This document shows positions 34,849 through 45,710 of a DNA stretch of 64,000 bases, piece after piece. The DNA comes from Protonemura montana (taxonomy: Eukaryota; Arthropoda; Insecta; Plecoptera; Nemouridae), in contig OX387603.1 of assembly GCA_947568835.1 (NCBI GenBank), positions 1,427,701 through 1,491,700 of the forward strand, in the 5' to 3' direction. The position numbers were made by a program, and so were the translations under genes. Below the pieces are notes generated by a model. It made no database searches and was not told where the DNA came from. It worked only from the letters and a program-made list of their open reading frames with translations. The stretch's first letter is position 1, and every line of letters starts with the position of its first letter.

Positions 34849-36376
34849 TTTGCACTTTTCACACGTATTATTCCATTAATTATCACACGTCTACTTTGTT
34901 TAAAACTATTTAATCGCACTCGTTTCACGAATAATTAGCAACACAAAACATTTTACAACGCGAACCCGCTACACCGCGCTCCGTAATAACCAATCGTAAC
35001 GTTTTTCCATAATTTCAAACGGCAGTGATTTGAAATATCGCGACCACGAAGTGAAGTGTCGATTGCACGTGACATTACCGAGCTGTTCAAGCGCAGATTT
35101 AATTGCCAGACGCTGGCAACAAAGATCGAAAGAAGATGCACGAGGTGGCAATGAAATTCACATGAAGCTACCGTCGACAATGCATGTGGTCTACTCGTCG
35201 CGGCGTTGGCGGCGGTACGAACGCTCGAGGACGACAACCTCTTGCCGTCGACGACCGCGTGCTACTGACGGGGAGCAGGATTTAAACTTGACGCGAACGT
35301 CAAGCGGCCAGCTGATGTCATGCGCCTTCGAACCATCCGTCAGAACCTCGTTGGCGGCAACAGAATATACGAGTTTGTCGCCGCACGTTGCTAGAAATGA
35401 GCCCATGAACTGTAATAATGTTGAAATGTGAATGTGTGGGCTGTGCTACCGTATTCCTGAGTCTGAAATACCCTTAAACCAGTGATTCAAACGTCAAAAC
35501 GTCAAAATTAACGTCAAAACCTTTGTTTGATTTCTCCTGAACTACCTTCTGCATGTTTAAAAAAACGACCCACCTAATCCCAATCAACCTCTCTACTAAT
35601 GAAGAAATTCTATCACAGTTTCTTCTATGATTCTACCGTAGAATACGGACAGGTCGTATTAGAGCCATGATTCCAGAACCCTTCAAATTGGAAATGCAAA
35701 TTTAAAAATTAAATGCTATTGTCAATTATGCCGATAAAAAGTCGATATGTAAATGACAGTCCTCGGGCTTTACGTTCACCCTAGACTTCGGATGGGTGGT
35801 AAGGGGGAAGTTTGGCAAAGGAAATCCAGGAAATTAAACAAACCACTACCGATTGGTGGAAAGATTACAGGAAGTGCATTCTGGAGAGGAAATTGTGAAC
35901 CAGCCAATTTTCACTCTGGCTCTGCAAAGCCATTTCCTCCACGAGCAAAATTGTGGCATGCAAAGGTGGGTGCGTCACATCGCTAATTATGCAAAATCTA
36001 AAATCAAATTTCACACATATTTGGAGGCCTTAATAGCTTTCACTGACTACGGCACCTATGCTTACCCAACTTAGAATTGGATCCCTTTTCTTCAGCTATG
36101 CCATGATTGAAGATATAAAATATGAGATGAAACTTGAAAACTAGCAAGTCAATATAAGTTAATAGTGTAAATCAAGCTAAAATACATCAAAATGACAAAA
36201 AAAGTTACATATTAGTACAAGACGGTCGTTTTATTACTTCACAGGAAGGTAAATGCTCTGTTTTCACAAATATCGACACATCGACCAATATGAAAAGCAG
36301 AAGGGAAAGTGCGTAGTAATTTCACAATTTGTATTTTACCTCTTTTCAATCAGTACCGAAACGTTATGATCGTTTT
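34849..36376. other. Unassigned stretch
   Basis: Upstream region of the signal-peptide exon, possibly its promoter. Overlapping short frames at 34953-35431 on both strands have no domain. No gene called. Confidence 0.35.
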
Positions 36377-36541
36377 CAGACTCAAGTCTACTTGATGTAA
36401 ACTTAGCACTAGTTTTGACAATAACTATTTCAACTGGGTTTTCAATGCTAAGTGAAGAACAGCTAATAATTAACTAAACTAACAGTTGTTCTTCACTTGG
36501 CATTCAAAACCCGGTTCATATTGTTTTTGTCACTTGTCAGT
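36377..36541. mobile_element. Foldback MITE copy 3
   Basis: AGACTCAAGTCTACTTGATG ... GCTAAGTGAAGAACAGCT is followed about 20 bases later by its reverse complement (AGTTGTTCTTCACTTGGCAT ... AACCCGGTTCA). The hairpin centre is deleted relative to the 50.8-kb copy. Confidence 0.75.
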
Positions 36542-37591
36542 ACCTAAACGTCTTCAAATGCGAGAGATTTGGTGACAAGAACCTACGATGGGAACCTTTC
36601 TGATGTCCTTCTGTCTCCAAACGGCCTCTCGGATGCTAAATTTACTAAACACAGAAATCAACAAATGTTTGAACCATCGACCAATTAGACAAAAGCTTTG
36701 AAACAACAAATCTTTTGCGAAGTCATTTCTTGGCACATATTACGCAACAACACAATTTTCTTCAACCAATTTGTTTGCAAAGGAAAACAAAAGACTACAA
36801 AAAAACTGCATGCGAAACATTTTTCAGTTGGTATCAAATATTAAAAATGCATGCATGAAATTTAGCAGAATTTTTTAACTCTGATAACTTAGCCATACGT
36901 AGGTTTGCATGTTGCCTTTGATTACTTAGCTACGGTCGCTAATTGGTACAGAGACACATTACAATAAACTTGCTTTACATGTTCGATGATTCAATTAAGA
37001 AAGCTTTGAAACTGTAAATTAAAGTGGAAAACAAGTTTGTAGCACGCAATCTTGCGATGCTAAAGTCTCAATCGTACCGGCGTGAAGATGGCAGGAAGTT
37101 TTGTTTGGAAACTCTTGGTAAACGGCCCAGCCACCTGGACGAAGCTTCGCTCTCAATAAAAAATGCACAAACATTTTGACCGCGCTCTTCCATCTAATTT
37201 TCAAACAGAAGATGAAATGAATCTGTGTTCTTGGCTCTAAATGCAATAGATACAAGACCGATCTAATCTATCTAATTCTAACGAGCAATTTAAAGAAATC
37301 CTCACAGTAGTTGCTCAGCAATGGGTGAACATTGCACAATTACAAATCTCCGCGACAAAACCAGCCCAAAACATCTTGGCTGCTCTGCGAGTTGCACGAA
37401 ATCCAAAAGAAATTGGAGTTTAAATCGGATTTCAAATCAAATACAAAGTCACAAAATCACAGAAGCAAAAGATTTTTAGCTCGAAACCTGTCGATCATTT
37501 TGAGCTGTAAATTAATTCCACGTCTGCAAAGACGCAAGTGAAGTTCTGTTCGTTGCTTCAGTTCCGTCTCGGCTTCTGACCGATAGCAAGC
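36542..37591. other. Unassigned stretch downstream of Tap42
   Basis: Includes the presumed Tap42 3' UTR just below 37592 and short frames (36554-36736 -, 37019-37255 -, 37332-37541 +) without recognised domains. Confidence 0.4.
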
Positions 37592-40500
37592 CTAGCTGCG
37601 GTTTGCACGATTTCCCCAGCCGCGGCGGTGCGTGTCCTTGTACTCGTCCATCGATCGCGACCGTTGCAGCGATTCCTCGTCGTCTTCCTCTACGCGTCGC
37701 TCCATCTCCGCTTGCTCCGCCTCCGACTTGCGCGACGCGGCATCTTCTGCCATCCATGCCGGGAGCTGCGGCCCCGACGGAGACTGTCCTGCCGGGAAGC
37801 TGCACAAAACAGTATTTATTTATTTGTGGTGTTTAACGACGCACTGTTTTGACATCTGGCCATGCGGCACTGGTCTAATGGCGTCGGTGAATGAGTGGAT
37901 GATGATGAACCTAACCTAGCATAGAAGAGAGGAGGGGAAACCCGGTGCCGGCACGTAGCCTACTCCTGTCGAAGAGCACCAAGGGGACCACCGGCTTAAC
38001 GTCCCTTCCGAAGGACGGTACAACGTGAACAACAGGATTCCTCCACAAATCCATGCTGTCGAGAGGTTGATAAGCAAGGCGAGTGAAGTTGCTGCACTAA
38101 CTTTCATCCCTCCAACCTCTCTCCCAAACAGAACTGGTCATGTGTATGATGGTCACCCATCCAATACCTGACTCAGCGCAGTGTTGCTTAACTTTCATCC
38201 CTCCAACCTCTCTCCCGAACAGAACTGGTCATGTGTATGATGGTCACCCATCCAATACCTGACTCAGCTCAGTGTTGCTTAACTTCGGTGATCTCACGAG
38301 AACCGGTGTTTCCAACACACCAAACCATTTGGTTTGTCCAAACAGGCGGTGACGTTGGAGAAGTCTCGGGGATCCAGGATGAGTCATGCGGTGACAGGAC
38401 TTGGAATTGCTAAATTGGGAAGTTTTCTGTAAGGGTTGCCGTGCTCATAATGCAAAGCGCCACCAGAGTGAAAAACGGGCTTGAGAATCAATCTCCAAAT
38501 ATATTTTTCCCATTGTTTTGGAAAATTTGTACGTTGGGAGTTGACAGGATGCTGGATAATCTTGGGGGAAAGAGAATTGGAAAACACAACGTGACAATTC
38601 TAATTGGTGTCTTGAATGAAAATAGCTGGAAGGATATTAAAACGTTATGATAGTTTTTAGACTCATGTCTACTTGATCTAAACTTAGCACTAGTTTTGAC
38701 AAAAGCTATTTCAACTGAGTTTCGAATGCTAAGTGAAGAAAAACTAAATTTCCCTGCCAAAAATTTGCCTGGAAATTTAGTTGTTCTTCACTTAGCATTC
38801 AAAACCCAGTTGAAATAGTTTTTGTCAATATTAAAACATTGTTTCTGTGTTTGGTTGGAAGGGTGAGCCTAATGGTCCAAGCAAACCAGTCTTCCTGCCA
38901 GTGCCTAGGTAAAATCTACATAAGATCAGGACTCCAAAACATTGAGCCTTGAAAACTGTGAATTTGAAAATCAGAACGGCTGATATTCTTTGACCAATGG
39001 ATTTCTTTACGCCAGGAACCTTCGTGAAAGTGTCAATCTCGATTTCTAAGAGAATTACAGAGCCCGATCGTTTGCTAGACTTACTCTCCAACTTTAGCCC
39101 GCTGTTCGTAGAACTCATCGACGGTCATCGTGGGCAGGCTCGGGTATCCGGCGCCGTAGATTTTCTTCTGTATCTCGTCTCGGGTGATAATTATCGGCTG
39201 CAAGGGTTTCTGCTGGACCCCAAACCTGCAAAAATATAACTTAACTATAAGGACTGCTCTTACCCTTGAAGAAGTAACTAGTATATGTTACGAAACGTCA
39301 GGAAATTTAGTTGTTCTTCACTTGGCATTCATAACCCAGTTCAAATAGTTTTTGTTAAAACTAGCGCTAAGTTTACATCAAGTAGACATGAGTCTAAAAA
39401 CAATCTTAACAGCAATATTTAACAAAAGGGTAGATAAGAGATTTCAAATGCAAAGTTCAAATATTTCCAGGAAATTGAATCCAAATTGATCCAAATTGGT
39501 CAGGAAATTTTGTTGTTCTTTACTTAACATTCAAACCCCAGTTGAAATAGTTTTTGTCAAAACTAGTGCTAAGTTTACATCAAGTAGACATGAGTCTGGA
39601 AACTATCATATTGGTCTGTTCAGTAGAGTAGAGCCAACATACACAACAAAAGATTGGGATGTTGAATCAGAGACTTTGAATGTCGATTGATAAACTTGCA
39701 TTTGGTCCTTTGCAACAATTCGTAACAATCACAGATATCGATTGAGATCTAGTTCTCCATTTTGGCAAAAAAAAACTTTTAGAATCTTTGCTTTCTACGC
39801 TTATCTAGCCAGGTAATTTTCTAGACTTACCTGCTGAGCACATGGTATTGAAGCTAACAAGTATAAAAACCAACACTTGCCAAGCGGGCAGGTACAAACC
39901 TGGCCTTGCGTTCTTCCGCAGACTTGCTGCCATCCTTCTGCAAACGCTTCATGTGTTCGACCATTGGTTTCTCTCCATCGATTGCTTCGAGCTCCTCTAA
40001 AGCATTGTGTGCGTAAGACTTAATCATAGTAATGTTATAATCGCGTCTAACATCGTCATCGGCTGACTGTGAAGCCATCAAGATCTTTAACTCTGCAACG
40101 TGTTGTTCAAATTCTTTCTTTTCTTTGAAGCGTTGTATCTTCATGTTGCGTTTCTGCACTAAATTTGTAATGTTAAGCACTTTATCTTCAGCTGTAACTT
40201 CTGCAACTTCATTTGATGGTTCAGGTACATCGTATTCTATAATACCATAGTTCTTACAACGGTTTAAAAAGTCTTTGAAATATATTTCGGCTGTGTTTAG
40301 TATATCCATTCTATCTGATGAAGTCAAACGAAGTGTCAACGATCCTAGCAATGCTGGAAGTAAGAAAAATTTCATTTCTGCAGATGATATTTCATTGATG
40401 CTCTCGTTGGTACTAAACATTCCTACAAGTGAAATTATTTTTGTTGTTTCTTCAAGTATTTCGATAGCTCGGTGAATCATACTCTGTAAGCAAAACGATA

Positions 40501-40722
40501 CAAATTATGTTTTTGTGTAAGAGCAACGTTTAGGTTAAGGCTGACGAGGTCGCATATAATCACATTTACCTGGATTGTTCCGCTGTTATTAGGCTCTGAC
40601 TTATTACCTAGGTCTTCATATATCTCCAACCCTTCGTCAAACATTTCAGAAACATTGAATCCATCCACCCCCATACCCCTAGAAGACCCTCCTAAACTTG
40701 ACACTTTCGTGATGTACGACAT
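37592..40722 (-). CDS. Tap42: Tap42/IGBP1 (alpha4), PP2A catalytic-subunit binding protein
   Basis: Four coding exons with GT-AG introns and matching phases: 40722-40570, 40483-39900, 39225-39085, 37799-37592 (TAG 37594-37592); 361 residues, against about 340-390 usual in animals. Exon 1 starts MSYITKVSSLG; later in-frame Met codons are possible starts. Exon 2 has the TAP42 helical domain, including SSAEMKFFLLPALLGSL and RNMKIQRFKEKKEFE. Exon 3 carries the signature IYGAGYPSLPTMTVDEFYEQ. Exon 4 is acidic (VEEDDEES) and ends in DTHRRGWGNRANRS, the usual D-T-H-x-R-G-x-G-N-R tail. Known role of the family: binds free PP2A/PP4/PP6 catalytic subunits, stabilises them and links them to TOR signalling in the cytosol. 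The introns are filled with mobile elements: foldback MITEs in introns 2 and 3, and a 5S SINE in intron 3 ending about 12 bases from the exon 4 acceptor. The reading frame is intact. Confidence 0.95.
37812..38335 (-). mobile_element. 5S-derived SINE (copy C), two 91-bp units, in Tap42 intron 3
   Basis: On the minus strand: 5S-like head GTGTTGGAAACACCGGTTCT, GAGATCACCGAAGTTAAGC, two promoter units, body, and tail ending CACCACAAATAAATAAATA at about 37812. It lies in sense with Tap42. The head is the best preserved 5S match in the window (GATCACCGAAGTTAAGC). Confidence 0.9.
38641..38835. mobile_element. Foldback MITE copy 4, in Tap42 intron 3
   Basis: ACGTTATGATAGTTTTTAGA leads into GTCTACTTGATCTAAAC and GCTAAGTGAAGAA. 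After a 35-base centre come the inverse GTTCTTCACTTAGCATTCAA and GTTGAAATAGTTTTTGTCAA. A near-perfect hairpin of about 60 bases per arm. Confidence 0.8.
39249..39412 (-). mobile_element. Foldback MITE half copy 5, in Tap42 intron 2
   Basis: Only the right arm is present: from the hairpin centre AAGGACTGCTCTTACCCTTG through AACGTCAGGAAATTTAGTTG to AGTAGACATGAGTCTAAAAA. Its truncated edge lies about 24 bases upstream of the Tap42 exon 3 acceptor. Confidence 0.75.
39499..39612 (-). mobile_element. Foldback MITE half copy 6, in Tap42 intron 2
   Basis: Right arm only: GGTCAGGAAATTTTGTTGTT through CCCAGTTGAAATAGTTTTTG to GTCTGGAAACTATCATA. Same orientation as copy 5. Confidence 0.75.
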
Positions 40723-40887
40723 TTCAGAAATTTTAAATGGGATGAGACACCGATCAGAGTCGATGGAAAATTGAAAAACAGCGCGTTTCGAAAATACACA
40801 CACATTTTCTTTACCTGAAATAATAAATTATTGTCGAGGAGAAATTAAAAGGGGCGAGAAAAAATATGTTTTGTGGTATTGTGATGT
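40723..40887 (-). promoter_or_regulatory. Tap42 5' region, very close to the upstream gene end
   Basis: Only about 165 bases separate the Tap42 start (40722) from the stop codon at 40890-40888 of the upstream terminal exon on the same strand, so the promoter and 5' UTR must be compact or overlap the upstream 3' end. No TATA box is obvious. Confidence 0.35.
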
Positions 40888-41060
40888 TTATTTGTTGCCA
40901 AATACATTTTCAATTTTCGAGCGCAGATCAAATTGAAATATGTTCATCATTCCCAGTTGTTTTAACATTTTAAGATCATCTTCACTATCAGTCGCTTGTT
41001 TTGTAGTTGGTCCAAGAACCTCCATACAAATATATGTGCTCAGGTTCTGCGTTCTAGCAA
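40888..41060 (-). CDS. Terminal exon of an unrecognised gene (ends IENVFGNK)
   Basis: Minus-strand acceptor CTAGAACAG| (41069-41061) then an open frame entered in phase (two bases, then Ala). It has 56 residues including STYICMEVLGP, DSEDDLKMLKQLGMMNIF and FDLRSKIENVFGNK, and stops at 40890-40888. An AATAAA overlaps the stop (40892-40887). Coding character is clear; no family is recognised. It may be an alternative 3' exon of the same gene as 41161-41295, or a separate gene. Confidence 0.55.
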
Positions 41061-41160
41061 CTGTTCTAGTCTAAATCACAAATCGTATTTAGAAACAAGC
41101 GTTATTTTTTGTGTATAGGAATTTTATTTTTCATTTGCAGTCAGAATATAATTGTAAGTA

Positions 41161-41295
41161 TTAAAGCTTTCTTATCTTCTTTGGTCTTTTCTTCACGAGA
41201 TCTTCAGCGGCTGAATATTCTTCTGCCTTTTGTAGGCTAGCCAGCAACTGGCTCACAAACACATCTTTTCGTATTGATAAAAATCGGTCGGGATT
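41161..41295 (-). CDS. Terminal exon of an unrecognised gene (ends KKRPKKIRKL)
   Basis: Minus-strand acceptor TTTCATCAG| then 44 residues in phase 0 (NPDRFLSIRKDVFVSQLLAS ... EEYSAAEDLVKKRPKKIRKL) and TAA at 41163-41161. A poly(A) signal AATAAA lies at 41128-41123. The lysine/arginine-rich C-terminus resembles a nuclear or nucleolar targeting tail. Upstream exons were not found; the MULE and retrotransposon fragments occupy the adjacent upstream DNA. Confidence 0.55.
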   Translation of the reverse strand, partial: NPDRFLSIRKDVFVSQLLASLQKAEEYSAAEDLVKKRPKKIRKL

Positions 41296-41396
41296 CTGAT
41301 GAAATGAGGTGAATTCTAGACGACTTGAGAGACGCTAGGCAGGGAGGATTCACAGAGGTAAACAAAGGATCTGGGTCTACACAAAGAATAGATTAG

Positions 41397-41759
41397 CCAT
41401 CCAAACTCCATCGCAACGGAGATTCAAGACCTTCACAACACGCTACCCAAACAGCTGGCAAAGAGCATCAATCCGATTGCGTTCACGCCGCAGCAACGAC
41501 GGAGCCATCTGAAATATTCTACCAACGTCTTGCATCCACACAACAGTTCCATGACATCAAGCGAGAAATTGAGATACCGTGTTACGAACATGGAAAGAAT
41601 TTCAAACGTGTCCCAGCAACTCTGGATCTGCCGAAACCATCTGACGTTGAATGCGGAGAAAGAAGCAAACGTGAGACAAGTCTTTTCAGGGGAGAAGATT
41701 ACTACCATCAAACAAACCTGATCCATCTTCCTTCCGATTCAAAATCAGAGGAAAATTAA
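41397..41759 (+). pseudogene. Coding-like fragment, unrecognised
   Basis: A + strand frame open from a TAG at 41394-41396 to TAA 41757-41759, about 120 residues without a convincing start. It includes EPSEIFYQRLASTQQFHDIK, FKRVPATLDLPKPSDV and GEDYYHQTNLIHLPSDSKSE. Codon composition looks coding, and AATAAATAAATAA follows at about 41804, so a retrocopy or terminal exon is plausible. No family recognised. Confidence 0.35.
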
Positions 41760-41900
41760 GTCGTTGCTGAACGTATTATGACGTCTTGAGCCTACGTTGA
41801 GGCTAATAAATAAATAACTGGAAATAAATGATCAATCCTGATCGTAATCTGACAGTTCTCCGTAACTAGGTTCAAGATTCCGACAAAAAACGGGACTTTT

Positions 41901-43586
41901 CTACAAATTCTTTCTTTTCGATGGGCGGCAAAATTTATTGGTTTGTAATTTCCGTTTCTTGTTCAGTTGCAGCACAAGTCTAGGAATAATTTCTGTGCGC
42001 GAAGAGAAATCTGTGGCTGCAATTGTTTGGCATTGACTTACGAGTGTTTCAAGAGATCGCTCCATGTTTTCCAAAAGAAGCCGACTTTTACCATTGTAAT
42101 TTGAAGCGTATCTGTGTAACACGTCCAAATATTTCACGCACTCGTCCGCAGTTGCATCGGAATCGAAAGTAGTGTCTCTAGAAGTTGCAGTCGTCGTGAA
42201 AGTAGATTTTCCCGACTCGTCGATCGCAGGAAACGGTGATAAAAGCTGGGATCGCCGATCTGCGGCACAAACTTTGTGGATGTGTTTGCACGTGCCGCTA
42301 GTGTTGGGACACGAACACTCAAACAGATGACAGCAAAGTCGGAAACAACCGAATTCCGAGCAAACTCGGTGGCAAAAGTCCGAGCTGCAAACCTCCGACG
42401 TTTTCTCCACGGAATAGCGAAGCGAGCCAGCAGTGGAAAGAACTTGCCAGGAAGTCGGCGTCGTGCGAAGGACGTGGGAATCGAGAATACGAATCGACTT
42501 CGAATGTTGTAACGCGACAGCGACGGATGATTCCGCTGCGGGAAGCGTCAACTTTTGCATCAAACCGTGGTTCAAACTACGGTCATGTTCCATTTCCAAC
42601 AGAATTTCGACGAGTTCGTCTACGCTCCTGACCTGAGACCTTCCCGAGGAGAGTTTCTCCAGTTTACTGTGGAAAGATTTACTAAACGTGTTGGTATCCG
42701 TGTTACCGTGAGGGAAATTTCTGTAACATAAAGCCCATTCGAGTGTGCGGTCGCAATAATGCTTTTTATAATATGTGACAAAAGATGGACAGGAATCAGA
42801 GAATTTTTCAATAAAGACGTCAAGCAGCCGATTAAACTTGTGAATAGATTGTTCTTTGATTAGCACGTCCAGGGCAGCAAAGAAATCTTCCTGCAAATCA
42901 CGATCGTCGTTAGCATCGTGGCAGATCTTGCTTTGCCACGCACTGAGAACATGCCACACGCAGAGAATGTGTTTCACCTCCTTGCCAAACACAGTTTGAA
43001 CGGCATTCCACGCAACGGCATCGTCATCTGTCAATAATGCATTCAGTTTCATTCCCTGGGGACATCGTTCATGAACGCTGTCCAGCATTAGAGCCAGAGT
43101 CGATAAATCTCGCCTGTTTGAAATGAAGTGGGCAACAGCGTAGCCAATGCCAAACTCGTCAGGAACAAATAAATTAATCAAATGAAAGCCGTTACGATTT
43201 GTCCGATGCGTAGAATCAATGCAAAGAATTTTCTGCGAGCCCTTCAACATCATTGCCAGCTGTGCCTCTGTCTGGATTCCCAAGACAAACAAATCCTTGC
43301 TGTCTTTGAGGCTATCGAACCCTGGGTTTCCTATCACGGTGTCTGCCCACTGTGGCTTGTAGGCGATGATGGGGCTGTTGATTGCCAAGCCCAGAGAGTT
43401 GACAATTTTACGTACGGCCACTGCTTCAGCCAGCCTACCATTCGAGCTCGTCTTTGAATTTAACCTATTGATATATCGAACGGAAAGGTAGTGCTCCTTT
43501 TCGGAAACCGAGATGCCATCGCTTTTGCTGAGCTGGCCAGCTTCTGCCTGCGCAGATTCCTTAATTTTGTTTATGGAAACTCCCAA
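41901..43586 (-). mobile_element. MULE-type transposase, DDE and SWIM part
   Basis: A 561-residue frame, intact. It has the MULE transposase fold signature: first Asp in LCIDSTHRTN (about residue 124), second in LLTDDDAVAWNAV (about 187-189), the C-x-x-H pair in LCVWHVLSAW (about 209-212) and the NTDTNTFSKSFHSKLE segment (about 296-310). A SWIM zinc finger follows (CSCPNTSGTCKHIH, about 424-437). In active MULEs the last block usually reads TN-x-x-x-E-S; here the Glu is Lys (codon AAA, about residue 303), which should abolish DDE catalysis. The frame also stays open upstream of the first Met (GFEKAIATGHLSLGVS), so this is probably the continuation of the zinc-finger frame at 44188-45006. It lies between Tap42-side genes and a non-LTR relic. 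Confidence 0.85.
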
Positions 43587-44187
43587 AGATAAATGTCCAG
43601 TTGCAATGGCTTTTTCAAATCCTAGAACGCTATTGAGAACCCTTTGAAATGACGTACAGTTGTGTTAGCCTTACCTTGCCACAACCTGGTGGACTCTGAT
43701 TACACATTGCCAACTTTAGAACGGAAAATAAAGCCAGTCTTCACCGGGGAGTTTGAAAATTAACCAGAAAATTATGACCAAACAATGCATCATGCACTTA
43801 AATTCTTTGTGGATTTATCAGTTTATTTAAGTGAAATTAATTTTCTTGAAAAATAAGAACTTACATGCAAAACTAAAAGTCCTAATGACTTCTGGTAAAT
43901 ACCTACCGTACACTAGCGGATTCTAGCAATGGCTGCCAAAAAGCAGTTTGCGAGCTTGGTTTCCTGCCTAAACCTGATAAAAGTTAAAAGTAATCCAAAA
44001 TATATTAATTTTAACTTTGGTTGATAAAAATTTATTGTTTTTCATTAAATATTTTGTTTTCCTGAAATTATTAAATGTTTCAACCAAAGAAAAACATGAT
44101 TTTGTTGCTTTTAAATCGGATAGTTAATAGTAGCATCATAGTGTCATGTTTTCTAGGTTGGTACAAGCACCCCAGAAAGTGGCAAAC
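43587..44187. other. Gap between the two MULE reading frames
   Basis: Either an intron or an insertion. A donor-like CAAG|GTAAGG occurs on the minus strand near 43674, and an acceptor-like CGTTCTAG lies just before the transposase frame at about 43624. The zinc-finger frame ends in TGA about 600 bases earlier in transcription. I could not settle the splice pattern. Confidence 0.4.
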
Positions 44188-45006
44188 TCAAATTAATCCA
44201 AGTGTATTCTTCCAAGAGATGACGTCGTGGTTGTGAGTTGAAATGTATTCTACGCTTACTGACTGGTCAGCATTGTTCACTGAAACTAGCATCCGAGATG
44301 GACATTTGAAATCTGGAGTCCTGCCTTTCTTCCATTTCAACGCAGAGGTTCTATTGATATCGTTATCTAGCGGCTTTCTGTTTGTGCCGTCAAACTGACA
44401 GGTGTAATACAGGTGTGAAGTGTTGCCAATACACTTCTCCCCGGAAGAACAAATAAATCTGCAACAAGTTCGGGCCTCCTCCTGGTTTTTCCACGCTTTA
44501 AATTCACTGAGGGTAGTAAAATTAACAGATTTTTTATCCATAGCTACTGAATGGTCCAACACCATATGCTGAATCATCGATGTCCTATGAAAGAAAGACT
44601 TTGCACACTCTTCGAAAAGACACAAACATCTGCCGTACTTTGCATCAGACCCGCACGATTTCTGGTGACGGCTGAAACTAGGACCAGTTTGGTACACTCG
44701 GTTGCATGCCTGGCAAGTTTTTGGATATGCCGAAGGTTTGGGGACATTGCAATATTTTAAATGGCGAGTGTATCCAGAAAGGCTTAAAAATGACCTATTA
44801 CAAAAGGTGCAAGATTTCGAGAACGGTGCATTTGATCTTTCAGCTTTCAAGCTGTCCCCTACAAAGTCCAATCTTTCACAGCCTTTCTCATGGACTGGCC
44901 GCTCAAAAACTCCGTCAGCAACCGGAGAGACTGGCTTTTTACGGCACAGGACTGGTAGAGGAGGGACATCAGCCTGGCATAGGCTTGAATTAGAAAACGA
45001 ACCCAT
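44188..45006 (-). mobile_element. MULE N-terminal part: C2H2 fingers and FLYWCH/WRKY-like finger
   Basis: A 272-residue frame. Three zinc-finger-like segments appear in order: CTFCNRSFLSLSGYTRHLKYC-type (about 66-86, last ligand Cys), CQACNRVYQTGPSFSRHQKSC-type (about 97-117, also Cys-terminated) and CLFEECAKSF...HMVLDH (about 128-151). A region with YYTCQFDG, CPSRMLVSV and YISTHNHDV (about 205-265) follows, the Cys/His layout of FLYWCH/WRKY-GCM1 DNA-binding domains commonly found before MULE transposase domains. On the same strand as and upstream of the transposase part, it is most likely the same gene. No terminal inverted repeats were identified around the pair. Confidence 0.75.
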
Positions 45007-45446
45007 ATTTTAACTTATAGAAAATCAATAATAAAATACAAAATTCTGCATGCTCACCTTTAAAACAAAGTACTATTGATGCAAATTGCAAAGCTAACCT
45101 AACCGAACAAGACTTTATAATTCTGCGAAACAGCTCACTAATCCAAAATACAAGTAGCCGAACAAACTTACAATGCGAATCACGAACGCTGACGATTACT
45201 ACAGACCTAATGCTGGGTATTTAATGAAAACGCCAACAGAAAATACAATCAATGCACCTAAAGGTACTAAGATTTTCAATTGACGTCTTCCCTCCTTACG
45301 CCAGCGTGACGATCCATCGACTCTGGTTCTACTGCTGTGCTGCCATCTGTTAGCCAATCTTTTAAGCAAGTCGAAGCCCGCTGAATTCAGATGAGAGTGC
45401 TTTGTCCCAAATAATAATATTATTTCAAATAATAATTAAGGAGATC
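45007..45446. other. Unassigned spacer upstream of the MULE
   Basis: No gene; presumed 5' flank of the transposase gene. Confidence 0.35.
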
Positions 45447-45474
45447 AGTTATTTGAGATCAGCTGGCTGGATCA
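45447..45474 (+). repeat. Single remnant of the 41-bp repeat
   Basis: TTATTTGAGATCAGCTGGCT followed by GGATC: less than one unit of the family that forms the 65-unit array at 26.9-29.5 kb, isolated here. Confidence 0.85.
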
Positions 45475-45710
45475 TGGCATTCCAGCAAGGCGGCGAAACA
45501 GGAAGCAATCTCTTAATCTGGTTGAATGCTTAAAGCGTGGTGGTACAAGAGAAAACAAAATGTCTAGGACTTTTTGCTGACAACAAACTAAGTTGGAAGT
45601 CCTGTAGTAAGATTTCCTCCGGAATATTCCTAATAACAAGATTAATGAAAGTTTCATCTCCCAGCCTCGTGAAAATGGTTTACTTTTCACATTAGAAGTC
45701 CATTATAAAA

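Noticed and set aside
42276-42512. + strand frames within the MULE
   Set aside because: Antisense shadows of the transposase frame.
43624-43674. A 34-40-base intron joining MULE fragments
   Set aside because: Shorter than plausible insect introns and would leave the zinc-finger part unlinked; left unresolved.
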